Positions 25,737 to 35,113 of a stretch of 38,340 nt of DNA are shown piece by piece (the stretch's first letter is position 1; every line of letters starts with the position of its first letter). The notes under the pieces were generated by a model. The model was not told the DNA's origin. It saw only the letters and a program-made list of their open reading frames with translations, and ran no database searches. Position numbers and translations under genes: made by a program. This DNA is from an uncultured Flammeovirgaceae bacterium. Lineage in GTDB: Bacteria; Bacteroidota; Bacteroidia; Cytophagales; Cyclobacteriaceae. The stretch is from the NCBI GenBank assembly GCA_937884755.1, contig CAKZYJ010000394.1, positions 1-38,340 of the forward strand, given 5' to 3'.

Positions 25737-28700
25737 CTACGGAATTCCTTGCTTACCTTCGTCAGTAGCAATGTATGGGATATTATTATCCTGAATGAGT
25801 TGATTGTAGTTAGGGATAGTCTCATTCATTAACTGCTGAATTTCTCCCCTTCTGGTCTTCCATTCGTCCATCAGATCAGCAAAGCGCTGCTTTTGTCCGG
25901 TAGTAACGAGCGGCACAGAACCGTCAATCGTATTTTTCAGGTGCTTTAAATGGGTATCGAGCTGATTGGGATAGTTAATCACGTCTTGAAAGGTCTTCTG
26001 TTCCATTTGCACCAATTTTCCTTCTATTTCGTTTACCGTTTCGACAATTTTTTCGCCTGCTTCCTTTACTTCCTCCGCCGTTTCTTCTTCCTCCAGCCGC
26101 TTATTCATTTCTTTTACCTGCGCCCGAATCTGCTGCATCTTCCGAACACTGGAGTACAAATTTCGTACTGACTGATCAAGCTTTTCTAAATGCTCTTCTT
26201 GCTCCGCTAATTGAGTATCAGTGGCCAATACGCGGGGGTCCATTAGTACCTGAAAAGCTTGCGTAAGGGTATCTTCGCCATAGGCTAGCCGTGCCTGATA
26301 ATCACCGGGCATTACCCGATAGCTCTGCATTCCCTGAAATGGCATGAGCCCTTTTACCTCTTCGTAATTGTTTTGGTAGAGATTCCAAACCCATTGGTTC
26401 ATACCTGCTTCTTTGGGCAACCGCTCGTTTTCTTTTTCAGCATCGCTGGTGTAGCTACGAAGAACCGAGTCCTGCTCGTTTAAAATCTCAAGCGTAATCG
26501 CTAGAGAATCATCTTCGGACACTTCATTCAGATAATAGTAGATTGCTACTCCATTGGCTGGGTTTTCACCTAGGGCCACCGCGGTGGTATCTCGACTGCC
26601 GTCAGTTTTGTAGGTATCACGAGGCTCGAACAAGAAGGTACTAGCTTGCTTTATACCTTCGTTCAGTTGGTGCAGTGGAGTTAGATCATCCAGAACCCAG
26701 AAAGCTCGCCCCTGCGTAGCCGCCACCAAATCACTACGATGTACCTGCAAATCGGTGATAGGAACTATGGGCAGATTTAGCTGAAATTGTTGCCACTGCT
26801 GACCACCGTTGAAGGATACATACAGTCCGGTTTCGGTACCGGCATACAGCAAATCTTTTCGTTCGGGATCTTCCCGTACTACCCGGACAAAAGCTTCTTC
26901 TTCAATGCCATCAACCAGTCTCTCCCAGGATTCACCATAGTTGGTAGTCTTGAAAATATGCGGGGTGAAGTCATTAAATTTATAGCGGGTTACAGCTAGG
27001 TAGGCTGTTCCTGGTTCGTGAGGAGATACTTCAACTGAATTAATAAGTGCTTCGCCAATTCCAGCTGGGGTTACATTTTTCCAGGTATTACCTCCATCTT
27101 GAGTTACATGAACCAGTCCGTCATCACTTCCCGTCCATAGGGTTTGCGCATCGTGGGGCGATTCGGCTAGATAGGCAATGGTATGGTACACTTCTCCACC
27201 CGCACCCTCTTTGGTGATAGGGCCACCTCCGTAGTCCAGAGTAGTAGTATCGTCTTTGGTTAGATCGGGACTAATCTCTTGCCAGGTATTGCCCCGGTTG
27301 CCGGATTTAAGCACCATATTTCCAGCGTGATAAATGACGGAAGGGTCATGTTGGGATACCAGAATGGGTGCATTCCAGTTGAAGCGATATTTTACATCTG
27401 CGGGTTTAGAGCCTAGCCCCTGAAAGGCGTAGGCCATTACGTCGCGGGTTTCGTTCAGTTTAGCATCATACTCAGAAATAATTCCTTGGTAACAACCAGC
27501 GTAAATGTAGTCGGGATTGTCAGGGTCAAAAGCCACGAAGGCACTTTCGCAACCTCCTACCCGATAAAAATCTTCCCAGTAGATTCCATCCTTATTGGTG
27601 CGGCTGGGAATAGCCACCGTAGAATTGTCTTGTTGCCCACCGTAGACATAGTAGGGAAACCGATTATCCACACTCGCCCGATAGAACTGGGCTGTAGGCT
27701 GATTCTGCTGGGTAGACCAAGTCTTTCCGCCATTAAATGAGACATTAGCTCCCCCGTCGTTGGCATTGATCATGTATTCGGGTTGATCCGGGTTAATCCA
27801 CAGATCGTGATTATCACCGTGAGGAGTGGCTACCTGCTCAAAGGATTTCCCCCCATCGATAGACTTCATGAAGGGTGCGTTGAGCACGTATACCGTATTT
27901 TCGTTGGTAGGATGGGCAAAGATATGCATGTAGTACCAGGATCGTGCGCGTAGCACCCGGTCTTCATTAATCAGCTTCCAAGTATTACCTGCATCATCGG
28001 ATCGGTACAATCCCCCCTGCTCTGATTCAATAATGGCCCACACTCGGTTAGGGTTGGCGGGAGAAACCGTAATACCAATTTTCCCCATAATGGAATCAGG
28101 TAGTCCAGTAGTGAGCTTTTTCCAGGAGTCACCGCCATCAGTAGTTTTGTAAATACTGCTACCGGGACCGCCACTCCTGATTTTCCAGGGAGTACGCTGA
28201 TGATCCCAGAAAGCGGCGTACAGCACCCGAGGGTTGGTAGGATCCATACTCAAATCCGAGGCTCCGCTATTCTGATCCACAAACAGCACTTTATCCCAGC
28301 TAGCTCCGCCGTTTAGGCTACGGTAGATACCTCGCTCTTCGGTAGCCGCCCAGGGGCTGCCCTGGGCGGCCACGTAAACCACGTCAGGATCACTCGGATG
28401 GATTCTGACTTTAGAAATTTGCCGGGTTTTCTCTAACCCAGTGCTTTGCCAAGTTTTTCCGGCATCCATTGATTTATAAACCCCATCGCCGTGCGAGGTT
28501 TTTACCCCTCGTACCGGAGCTTCACCGGTACCTACGTACACTACGTTAGGGTCAGCTTCTGCTACCGCTACTGAACCGATGGAACCCGTTTTGAAGAATC
28601 CGTCGGATACGTTCTCCCAGCGGTGGCCGGCATCGGTCGTTTTCCAGACTCCTCCCCCAGTAGCTCCAAAATAGTACACCTGAGGTTGGCCCACAACACC

Positions 28701-28883
28701 CGTAGCAGTAGTAGCCCGACCGCCCCGGAACGGGCCGATATTACGCCATCTTAGGGCATCGTAGTATTCTTTATCGTAAACAACTTGAGTTGCATTGGCA
28801 TTGGATTTCTTTCGTTTCTGGGCATAGTTGGGTAGGTAACCTGTTGAAAATACAAGTATAAGTAGCAGTAGACGTAGCAACAT
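25737..28883 (-). CDS. exported BNR/sortilin-like beta-propeller protein
   Basis: A 1048-residue protein with a signal peptide (about 1-21, ending NYAQ). Repeated blades carry the BNR Asp-box pattern (SxDxGxTW): TTDAGHRWENV, SMDAGKTWQST, SLNGGASWDKV, TTDGGDSWKKL, SDDAGNTWKLI, TQDGGNTWKNV and others over residues 30-720. A C-terminal region (about 890-1000) is rich in Glu, Lys and Gln and likely coiled-coil (VKEMNKRLEEEETAEEVKEA). This is a well-spread family in Bacteroidota, often labelled glycosyl hydrolase or sortilin-like, but no catalytic residues are evident and I would not call it an enzyme. There is no sorting domain. It converges with the surface-protein gene, 67 bases away. Confidence 0.85.
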   Translation of the reverse strand: MLLRLLLLILVFSTGYLPNYAQKRKKSNANATQVVYDKEYYDALRWRNIGPFRGGRATTATGVVGQPQVYYFGATGGGVWKTTDAGHRWENVSDGFFKTGSIGSVAVAEADPNVVYVGTGEAPVRGVKTSHGDGVYKSMDAGKTWQSTGLEKTRQISKVRIHPSDPDVVYVAAQGSPWAATEERGIYRSLNGGASWDKVLFVDQNSGASDLSMDPTNPRVLYAAFWDHQRTPWKIRSGGPGSSIYKTTDGGDSWKKLTTGLPDSIMGKIGITVSPANPNRVWAIIESEQGGLYRSDDAGNTWKLINEDRVLRARSWYYMHIFAHPTNENTVYVLNAPFMKSIDGGKSFEQVATPHGDNHDLWINPDQPEYMINANDGGANVSFNGGKTWSTQQNQPTAQFYRASVDNRFPYYVYGGQQDNSTVAIPSRTNKDGIYWEDFYRVGGCESAFVAFDPDNPDYIYAGCYQGIISEYDAKLNETRDVMAYAFQGLGSKPADVKYRFNWNAPILVSQHDPSVIYHAGNMVLKSGNRGNTWQEISPDLTKDDTTTLDYGGGPITKEGAGGEVYHTIAYLAESPHDAQTLWTGSDDGLVHVTQDGGNTWKNVTPAGIGEALINSVEVSPHEPGTAYLAVTRYKFNDFTPHIFKTTNYGESWERLVDGIEEEAFVRVVREDPERKDLLYAGTETGLYVSFNGGQQWQQFQLNLPIVPITDLQVHRSDLVAATQGRAFWVLDDLTPLHQLNEGIKQASTFLFEPRDTYKTDGSRDTTAVALGENPANGVAIYYYLNEVSEDDSLAITLEILNEQDSVLRSYTSDAEKENERLPKEAGMNQWVWNLYQNNYEEVKGLMPFQGMQSYRVMPGDYQARLAYGEDTLTQAFQVLMDPRVLATDTQLAEQEEHLEKLDQSVRNLYSSVRKMQQIRAQVKEMNKRLEEEETAEEVKEAGEKIVETVNEIEGKLVQMEQKTFQDVINYPNQLDTHLKHLKNTIDGSVPLVTTGQKQRFADLMDEWKTRRGEIQQLMNETIPNYNQLIQDNNIPYIATDEGKQGIP

Positions 28884-28957
28884 AAAGAAGAAAGGTTGGC
28901 TTTGTAGTAAAATAAAATTACAAAGTATGGGTTCTTCCCCTAATTAACAATCAATGA

Positions 28958-29365
28958 TTAGGAATTGTCTGTCGATGATTGCTTAGCCAACGTCGGGTTA
29001 TAGCTTACTCCACCAAAGCCGTGAAGAAACAAGGTTCGAGAGTAGCGGAAAATAATAGGCAGAAGTAGCAACACCACCACCGGAACGGTAGTGATGTATA
29101 CAATCAGTTCTGGATCGCCGAAGAAGTTGTAGAGAATGAAGGCCGTACCTAAAAGTACTGCCATAGTGAGCGCGTAGCTTACGTACATAGCTCCGAAGAA
29201 GAAGCCAGGTTCGCGTTCATATTGTAAGTCGCAATGCGGACAGTTTTTATGAGTAGCGGTAAATTTGGCTGGTTTCTGAAGAAATGAATACCGAAAAATA
29301 TCGCCGGTTCGACAACGAGGGCATTTATGATTAAGGATGGCGTAGCCTAATGATTTTTCTTGCAT
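28958..29365 (-). CDS. DUF983 membrane protein with zinc-ribbon-like cysteines
   Basis: A 135-residue protein from the ATG at 29365; a longer frame starts with TTG at 29401. The N-terminal part has two CxxC pairs (CPRC and CPHC), which form a zinc-ribbon-like module, then FFFGAMYVSYAL and two hydrophobic helices, the DUF983 layout. Function is unknown. It overlaps the upstream CxxC mini-protein by 35 bases and lies beside the oxidase genes, as DUF983 genes often do, suggesting a link to oxidase biogenesis. Confidence 0.85.
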   Translation of the reverse strand: MQEKSLGYAILNHKCPRCRTGDIFRYSFLQKPAKFTATHKNCPHCDLQYEREPGFFFGAMYVSYALTMAVLLGTAFILYNFFGDPELIVYITTVPVVVLLLLPIIFRYSRTLFLHGFGGVSYNPTLAKQSSTDNS

Positions 29366-29597
29366 GCGTAGCGCGACTCTTTTTGTACCAAAAAAATGCA
29401 ATTACTCCGATCACTAGATAGGGAGCAACAAACAGGTACAAGATACCAAGATTTAAGCCAGATGCCAGAGAAGTTTCCCCGTAGCTCACATTATTTTCTA
29501 CCGTAGCCCGACACATAGCACACTGAGCTAGTAGTGATTGGGCTGATCCGGTTACCAGGATGATTACTATTGCAAGAAACTTGATAAATCGTAACAT
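29331..29597 (-). CDS. small exported membrane protein with CxxC motif
   Basis: An 88-residue protein. A signal-peptide-like helix (about 1-25, ending LLAQ) is followed directly by C26-AM-C29 in CAMCRATVENN, then one hydrophobic helix (about 48-70) and a basic tail (WYKKSRATHARK). The pair of cysteines would face the periplasm. Its place beside SCO, DUF420 and DUF983 genes suggests a thiol or copper role in oxidase assembly, but this is only inferred from context; I know no named family. The reading frame overlaps the DUF983 gene. Confidence 0.7.
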   Translation of the reverse strand: MLRFIKFLAIVIILVTGSAQSLLAQCAMCRATVENNVSYGETSLASGLNLGILYLFVAPYLVIGVIAFFWYKKSRATHARKIIRLRHP

Positions 29598-29857
29598 AAC
29601 ATATATCCAACGTGGTAAGCGAGCTTTCAGTTCTCAAAATCAGCTGTAATGTGGGTTAATCGTAAGGAAAGAGAAAAGTAACGAAAACTTCAGAAATCAG
29701 ACGGGTAGGCTATTTATTCAATGCTGCCCAAACATTCTCATAATACCCAAATCCACCATTACAATAAGGAGCACATTGATTCTGATCCGGAAAAAAGGTG
29801 GGAGGAAAACCAAAGCCAAAATACAAATGTTACTTGAGTAGTTAATGAACAAAATCA

Positions 29858-30406
29858 ATGAGTGTTAAAACCCAAAGCCAATTGTATCCTACGCTCCTGA
29901 CCAATCGTCGGGCAATCAACATACTATCCATCGCTATTCCGGTAGCCGTTGCCCTACTGATTGGCATTCGGCAGAAAGTGCCTCTCGGTGAATGGACTTC
30001 TGCTTTACCCCATGTAATCGGCATGATTAATGGGGCTACCTCACTGCTGCTTATTGCCGCGGTAGTGGTCATCAAGCAGCAGAAGGTAGAACTACACCGC
30101 AAGCTGATGACAACTGCTTTTATACTGGGATCTATTTTCTTAGTGACCTACATTGTCTATCATATTTCCAACCCTTCCACAGTCTACGGTGGCGAAGGGG
30201 CCATACGCTATCTCTACTATTTTCTGCTGATTTCGCATATATTGCTATCTATCGTAGTGGTACGTTACGTACTGTTAGCTATGTACTACGCACTTAATAA
30301 GCAGTTTGGTGACCATCGGCGGATTGTTAAGCTAGCGTTTCCCATTTGGCTCTACGTATCCGTCACCGGCGTAGCGGTGTACCTGATGATTAGTCCGTAC
30401 TATTGA
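29858..30406 (+). CDS. DUF420 membrane protein
   Basis: A 182-residue protein with five hydrophobic segments. HVIGMINGATSLLLIAAVVVIKQQKVELHRKLM and TYIVYHISNP are typical of DUF420, a family related to CtaM/YozB-type oxidase assembly proteins and commonly found beside cytochrome oxidase genes. Conserved His residues in helices (PHVIG, ELHRK, VYHIS, SHILL) could bind heme or metal. It is the only gene of this cluster on the plus strand, lying between the SCO gene and the CxxC/DUF983 pair. The start ATG at 29858 is clear. Confidence 0.88.
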   Translation: MSVKTQSQLYPTLLTNRRAINILSIAIPVAVALLIGIRQKVPLGEWTSALPHVIGMINGATSLLLIAAVVVIKQQKVELHRKLMTTAFILGSIFLVTYIVYHISNPSTVYGGEGAIRYLYYFLLISHILLSIVVVRYVLLAMYYALNKQFGDHRRIVKLAFPIWLYVSVTGVAVYLMISPYY

Positions 30407-30408
30407 TC

Positions 30409-30426
30409 GGATACTGGATAGTATCC
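30409..30426 (+). terminator. hairpin directly after the DUF420 stop
   Basis: GGATACT-GGAT-AGTATCC is a perfect 7-bp stem with a 4-base loop, beginning 3 bases after the stop codon. No T-run follows, so it is at most a weak terminator or a transcript-end stabiliser. The remaining 235 bases to the SCO gene show nothing I can name. Confidence 0.4.
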
Positions 30427-30661
30427 AGCACTATCTAGTACATCAGCATGCTATCAGCTGTTTGATTAGTATTAGCCCTGCTAGTAACCCGATAGAAGTA
30501 GCGGAATTAGAGTATTACTCAGGTACAGTAAAGGGGGAGCGTGGAACTTCACATGCTCGCCTTAGGCAGATGGTTGACGGACTAACTACTGATGATTAAT
30601 GACCCGTGACAAAGGACTACGAACCGATAAAGACAATTCTCCGCTAACGATAAGATAGTAA

Positions 30662-31306
30662 TTATTCTGCCTCATCTCCATTGGTATTAGTGCTATATTC
30701 TAAAATTCGGATTTCAGCAATGAGACGATCAACCTCCGAAGGGTCAATTCCTTGATAGTAGCCCCGAATTTGCCCCACCCGATCTACTAGCACAAAGGTT
30801 TCATGCAGAGGAATATCGCCTCGAGGTAGTACTAACTCGCACTGAAGAAACGAAGGGTACTCACGCTCATCCCCTTCCAAAAACAGCCAATCAGGCTGGT
30901 TTGGCTTATATTTCCTGGCCAATAATGATAACGAAGGAGATCCTGAATTCGCAATTAAAATAACCTGAATGGGTGCTTGGGTTTCTAGAACCCCCTGGAT
31001 TCGGGCCAATTCTTCCAACATAGTTATGCAAGCACTTTCACATCTAGCCGGTGGAATATATATGACCTGCACAGCATCAGTAAACGGGTGAGAACGGGGT
31101 TGCTGATCGGCAGTGTTTTGGGTTAATAGAGGTTTTACCCGATGAGTCGACCGGTTAGACTGACAGGCAGCAAGGGAGTCAATACCATTCTCGTAGTAGA
31201 TCGGCACAGCATAGTGGCTAGTGCTGAACAGCTCGAAGAAAAGCACAAAAAAAATCGGTATGGCTAGTAGTAATAGCAGCATACCGATTTTCTGAGATTT
31301 TCGCAT
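30662..31306 (-). CDS. SCO1/SenC-family copper chaperone-like protein
   Basis: A 214-residue protein from the ATG at 31306; a longer frame starts with TTG. One N-terminal membrane anchor (about 8-25) precedes a periplasmic thioredoxin-like domain. The copper-binding set is present: C89 and C93 in CESAC, and H168 in LHETFVLVDRVGQIRGYYQG. SCO proteins load copper into the CuA site of subunit II. It is divergent from the family norm: the motif lacks the usual Pro after the second Cys and the preceding Gly-Tyr/Phe-Thr. Its place at the end of the oxidase genes supports the call. Confidence 0.8.
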   Translation of the reverse strand: MRKSQKIGMLLLLLAIPIFFVLFFELFSTSHYAVPIYYENGIDSLAACQSNRSTHRVKPLLTQNTADQQPRSHPFTDAVQVIYIPPARCESACITMLEELARIQGVLETQAPIQVILIANSGSPSLSLLARKYKPNQPDWLFLEGDEREYPSFLQCELVLPRGDIPLHETFVLVDRVGQIRGYYQGIDPSEVDRLIAEIRILEYSTNTNGDEAE

Positions 31307-31351
31307 GGGTTTATCGTTTACCTCCAATAAGCAGAGATAAAGCGATAAAGT

Positions 31352-31681
31352 TTAGAACTTTAGATCAAAAATTGATGATCCTTCCGCAATTAGGGCAATA
31401 ATAAGCCAGATTACAAAAATTGTTGGAATGAGAATGGACCAAATTAACACTTTCACCTCACCTTTCAAGTGCATAAATTCGGCTACAATGTAAAAGGCCT
31501 TCACCAACGTGAGTGCCACAAAAGTAAAGTATAAAAGCGGTCCACGCGGTAATATATACGCTAGCGCGAACTCTATTGCAGTTACAATTGCCAGGATACC
31601 TGCTATTCGCCAAAGTTGATTTATCTTCTTTTGATCTTTTGGTTGCACGGCAACCGTCGATGCTTCATCTAATTGTGCCAT
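31352..31681 (-). CDS. cytochrome c oxidase subunit IV family protein
   Basis: A 109-residue protein with three hydrophobic helices (about 25-46, 48-68, 77-100) and FMHLKGEVK between the second and third, as in bacterial subunit IV (CtaF/CoxD-like) proteins. It is a small accessory subunit of the oxidase, with no redox centre. It starts 24 bases after the subunit III gene, in one operon. Confidence 0.85.
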   Translation of the reverse strand: MAQLDEASTVAVQPKDQKKINQLWRIAGILAIVTAIEFALAYILPRGPLLYFTFVALTLVKAFYIVAEFMHLKGEVKVLIWSILIPTIFVIWLIIALIAEGSSIFDLKF

Positions 31682-31705
31682 AAAGAATTGTATTAGTATC
31701 GCCTA

Positions 31706-32452
31706 TCAAATTAAGTAGAAGAACGTAAACACGAAGACCCAAACCAGGTCAACAAAGTGCCAGTACAATCCCACCTTCTCTACCATTTCGTAGTGTCCTC
31801 TACGCTCAAAAACACCTACTGCTGCTTGATAAAAAATTAGGAAATTTAGCATGACCCCACTAAACACGTGGAACCCATGAAAACCGGTAATGAAGAAGAA
31901 CAGATCAGCAAACAACGGTGGTCCGTACTGATTTTGAGTGAGATTAGCCCCGTAGAAGATTGAGCCATCGGGCATTAAACCACCTTCGTCGGTACCATGA
32001 ATGAAGTGCGACCATTCCCAAGCCTGGCAGCTTAAGAAGGCAATACCGCCAACCAGTGTCCACAGCATCCATTTAGTTACATCTTTCTTATCCATGCGGT
32101 GTCCGGCTTCAACGGCCAGTACCATTGTTACACTACTAAGGATTAGAATAAATGTCATAATCCCTACGAATACCAGCGGCAAAGATACTCCATGCAGTAG
32201 CGGGACGGCGTCAAAAACCTTTTCTGGAATGGGCCAGTACTCCTGAGAGAAAACAAAGTCCTCTACTGCGCCATCGTATGCGGGCCAGGAATAACGGATG
32301 AGAGCGTAGGAAATTAGAAGTGAAGAGAAAGTAAAAGCATCCGAGAGTAGGAAGAACCACATCATCAGCTTGCCGTAGCTTGCATTTAAGGGAGCATTAC
32401 CCCCACCCCAAATGGTAGTCGCGTCTTCAACCTTAGTTGTTGTTGTTGCCAT
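31706..32452 (-). CDS. ctaE: cytochrome c oxidase subunit III (second copy)
   Basis: A 248-residue integral membrane protein with about six to seven hydrophobic helices. The family motifs ITGFHGFHVFSG and YWHFVDLVWVFVF are near the C-terminus. Subunit III stabilises the catalytic core and helps proton entry; it has no metal centre. It lies 56 bases after a shorter subunit III gene; this duplicate arrangement is common in Bacteroidota. The N-terminus has an extra loop (about 55-90) before the third helix. Confidence 0.92.
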   Translation of the reverse strand: MATTTTKVEDATTIWGGGNAPLNASYGKLMMWFFLLSDAFTFSSLLISYALIRYSWPAYDGAVEDFVFSQEYWPIPEKVFDAVPLLHGVSLPLVFVGIMTFILILSSVTMVLAVEAGHRMDKKDVTKWMLWTLVGGIAFLSCQAWEWSHFIHGTDEGGLMPDGSIFYGANLTQNQYGPPLFADLFFFITGFHGFHVFSGVMLNFLIFYQAAVGVFERRGHYEMVEKVGLYWHFVDLVWVFVFTFFYLI

Positions 32453-32508
32453 AGAACTATTTATGTTTGTGAACCCGCTAACCGACGGATATTATTTTCT
32501 GCTGCTAG

Positions 32509-33117
32509 TTAGCGATTCAGCAGCAAAAATAGAAATAAATATATCCAAAGTCCATCTAAAAAGTGCCAATAGGTTACGCACATTTCCATGGTATCCATTT
32601 GCTTGCTATGCACCTTATACCGAAAAGCTTTTACCAACACTACAACCAGGAAAATTAACGCACTAACGATGTGGAGACCATGCACTCCACTAAGTACATA
32701 CACAAAAGAACCAGCCGGATTTCCCACAAAAAACACCTCCATATCCACCAAGGCTTCCCAGCTTACCAGCTGCCCGATTAAGAAGGCAATACCTAAACCT
32801 AACGTGATAGACAAAGCAATTCTTAACTGATTGATCTGATCCTTTCTGGCGGCATAATACGCCCAGTGCATCGTTACACTGCTTAACAAAATAATTCCAG
32901 CAGTTACCCAAAATAAAGAAGGTAGCTCAAAATCTAACCAGTTTCCTTCCGCCCTTCGGACAATATAGGCACTGGTAAAAGCCGCAAAGATCATCACCAC
33001 GGTAACAATAAACAGCCACAGTGCAAATTTCTGGGGATGCATTGACAGGGTTTGCTTGGGTTCTTCTACCCAGGAAACCTGTTGCAATTCTTGTTCTATA
33101 TTTATTGACTTATCCAT
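32509..33117 (-). CDS. cytochrome c oxidase subunit III (first copy)
   Basis: A 202-residue protein with five hydrophobic helices, the length of short bacterial subunit III or CyoC-like proteins. Motifs are SGVHGLHIVSAL and VTYWHFLDGLWIYLF. The start lies 12 bases after the ctaB stop. Both subunit III copies are probably expressed together; whether one replaces the other or both enter the complex cannot be told. Confidence 0.92.
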   Translation of the reverse strand: MDKSINIEQELQQVSWVEEPKQTLSMHPQKFALWLFIVTVVMIFAAFTSAYIVRRAEGNWLDFELPSLFWVTAGIILLSSVTMHWAYYAARKDQINQLRIALSITLGLGIAFLIGQLVSWEALVDMEVFFVGNPAGSFVYVLSGVHGLHIVSALIFLVVVLVKAFRYKVHSKQMDTMEMCVTYWHFLDGLWIYLFLFLLLNR

Positions 33118-33129
33118 TGTTTACTTCTA

Positions 33130-34023
33130 TTATATTTTATCGAGCAAATACGCAATCTGCACCACAGGCAGGTAAATAAACGACCCAAACATAATCCGTA
33201 AGGCAGTCTTCCGAGAAGTATCTACCATCAAGCGAAATGTTTGTCCAAGAAACAATACCCCACAAATGGTAGCCACAATTGCTGAGTCGATTCCGGCAAT
33301 ACCAAACTTAAGAGGTAGCAATCCTAAAGGGATTAAAAACAACGTATACGTCATGATTTGCACCGCCGATTGCATGGTTTTACCACCTTTGGAAGGCAGC
33401 AGTTTAAATCCTGCTTTGCTGTAATCTTCATCGGCTACCCAAGCAATCGCCCAAAAGTGAGGAAACTGCCAGATAAACTGGATAGCGAATATAATGAGCG
33501 CTTCATGAGTGATAGCTCCGGTTACCGCAGTCCAACCTAAAAGTGGTGGCAAAGCCCCAGGGAAAGCTCCCACTAGCACCGCTATTGGACCGACTCTCTT
33601 CAGTGGAGTATATACAAAACTGTAAAGTATCAGCGATAGAAGTGCTAGCAAAGTAGTCAATAAATTAGTAAACTGACCAAGCAGCAATAGTGCGAGACCA
33701 CTGGTTACTAGTGCTAGACCAATCACTTCGTTCACACTAATTCTCCCGGTAGGAAGTGGACGGTTTTTGGTTCGCGACATCATTTTATCGTAATCCCGCT
33801 CAATTATCTGGTTAATAGCAGAAGAAGCTCCTGATAAAAGGAATCCCCCTATCAATAATACAAATAAACTAAACAAATTGACCTCAGTGGGGGAAGCAAG
33901 CATGAAGCCAAAACCCGCCGAGAAAGATACTAGCATCGATAACCGAGCTTTGAAAAGTTCAGCATAGATACCAATCCTTTCACTAATGCTAAACGAGATA
34001 TTTGTATTCTTAGTAGCTAACAT
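33130..34023 (-). CDS. ctaB: heme O synthase (protoheme IX farnesyltransferase)
   Basis: A 297-residue UbiA-type prenyltransferase with about eight to nine membrane helices. The first Asp-rich motif reads NQIIERDYDKMMSRTKNRPL (about 73-92), and a second conserved segment reads DEDYSKAGFKLLP. It adds a farnesyl group to heme B, making heme O for conversion to heme A. The ATG at 34023 is preferred over a GTG 33 bases upstream. The start overlaps the end of ctaA by 14 bases. Confidence 0.96.
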   Translation of the reverse strand: MLATKNTNISFSISERIGIYAELFKARLSMLVSFSAGFGFMLASPTEVNLFSLFVLLIGGFLLSGASSAINQIIERDYDKMMSRTKNRPLPTGRISVNEVIGLALVTSGLALLLLGQFTNLLTTLLALLSLILYSFVYTPLKRVGPIAVLVGAFPGALPPLLGWTAVTGAITHEALIIFAIQFIWQFPHFWAIAWVADEDYSKAGFKLLPSKGGKTMQSAVQIMTYTLFLIPLGLLPLKFGIAGIDSAIVATICGVLFLGQTFRLMVDTSRKTALRIMFGSFIYLPVVQIAYLLDKI

Positions 34024-35113
34024 ATTGTTGCGATTCCTGTGTATATTTATCAACACTTCCAGATCCAGAAATCAGACCTAATAATAAATAAAACTGGATA
34101 CCAAAGGCTACGGTAGCAAATAGTAAGTGTATCGGCTGAGCCACCCGAGGAATATTAAAGTAGGCCATAATTACACCAGACGCCACCTCCAACCCGATCA
34201 CTACTACTAATACCAAACTCCACTTTGTTAAGTTTCCGGATACTCCGAAACGTTGGTAGATTAATGCAGCAACAATTACATGCATCGCCACAACCAGAAA
34301 CGATAAAGAACGATGAACAGTGAATACACTTCCTAAAGCATCGATCCACCCCTGCCGATTTTCCTCACCCAGCGTCTTAGCTACCATATCTACCGACTCC
34401 CGAACTTGAGTTCCTAGTGCTATTTGTGCCAACGTAAGTAGCAACAAGAAGATAACCAACCCACTAGCTGGCCAGGAATCTTTTAGTTTCCATCTACTGC
34501 TATTCACTGAGCTTTTAGCTCGGTAAGCAACATAAATCAGCAAACAAACAATTAGTAGTGCCAACAGCATATGAAAGGTAATCATGCCTGGTAACAAGTT
34601 GGTAGATACTACTAAGGAGCCAACCCAACCCTGAAAACCTACCAGGATTACCGCACTGAAGGATGTGATAGTCAGTACAGGATCGGTCTTCCAGAGCCGC
34701 AGAGAGGCGACGAAAGTTGCAAAGACTAACAAGCCTATAATAGCGCCGATGAGCCGATTTACATATTCTATCCAAGTTTTAGTTGCATTAAAATCTGCTT
34801 CCTCCTTGATAGACTCGTCATGTTCAACCTGATAAGCCAGTTCGGCAAATCCGAGCTTTTCAAGATAACTGGCTAATCGACTGTTTTTTTGGACACGCTG
34901 CTGAGAATAGACATCCTTGTAATCAGAAGGTAGCTGGCTGACTTCAGTAGGAGGAACCCAACTGCCAAAACATTTAGGCCAGTCGGGACACCCCATGCCC
35001 GAACCGGTACTTCGCACAACTCCACCTACTAAAATTAGTAGGTAAACGGCGATTACGGTTGTAATGCTAAGCTTCTGAAATAATCGGTAGTTACTACTTT
35101 GCGTTGGACTCAT
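34010..35113 (-). CDS. ctaA: heme A synthase (COX15/CtaA)
   Basis: A 367-residue membrane protein with about eight helices. The start-proximal motif GGVVRSTGSGMGCPDWPKCFG is the family signature. Conserved His residues in helices are seen in TFHMLLALL, VHRSLSFLVVAMHV and PIHLLFA; these bind heme. The enzyme oxidises the methyl group of heme O to the formyl of heme A. The ATG at 35113 is preferred over the longer TTG-started frame; it overlaps the end of ctaD by 20 bases. Confidence 0.95.
   Translation of the reverse strand: MSPTQSSNYRLFQKLSITTVIAVYLLILVGGVVRSTGSGMGCPDWPKCFGSWVPPTEVSQLPSDYKDVYSQQRVQKNSRLASYLEKLGFAELAYQVEHDESIKEEADFNATKTWIEYVNRLIGAIIGLLVFATFVASLRLWKTDPVLTITSFSAVILVGFQGWVGSLVVSTNLLPGMITFHMLLALLIVCLLIYVAYRAKSSVNSSRWKLKDSWPASGLVIFLLLLTLAQIALGTQVRESVDMVAKTLGEENRQGWIDALGSVFTVHRSLSFLVVAMHVIVAALIYQRFGVSGNLTKWSLVLVVVIGLEVASGVIMAYFNIPRVAQPIHLLFATVAFGIQFYLLLGLISGSGSVDKYTQESQQYVSY

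Noticed and set aside
25737-28883. Glycosyl hydrolase (sialidase) activity for the BNR protein
   Set aside because: The Asp-box blades are present but no catalytic sialidase residues can be recognised, so only a structural propeller is supported.
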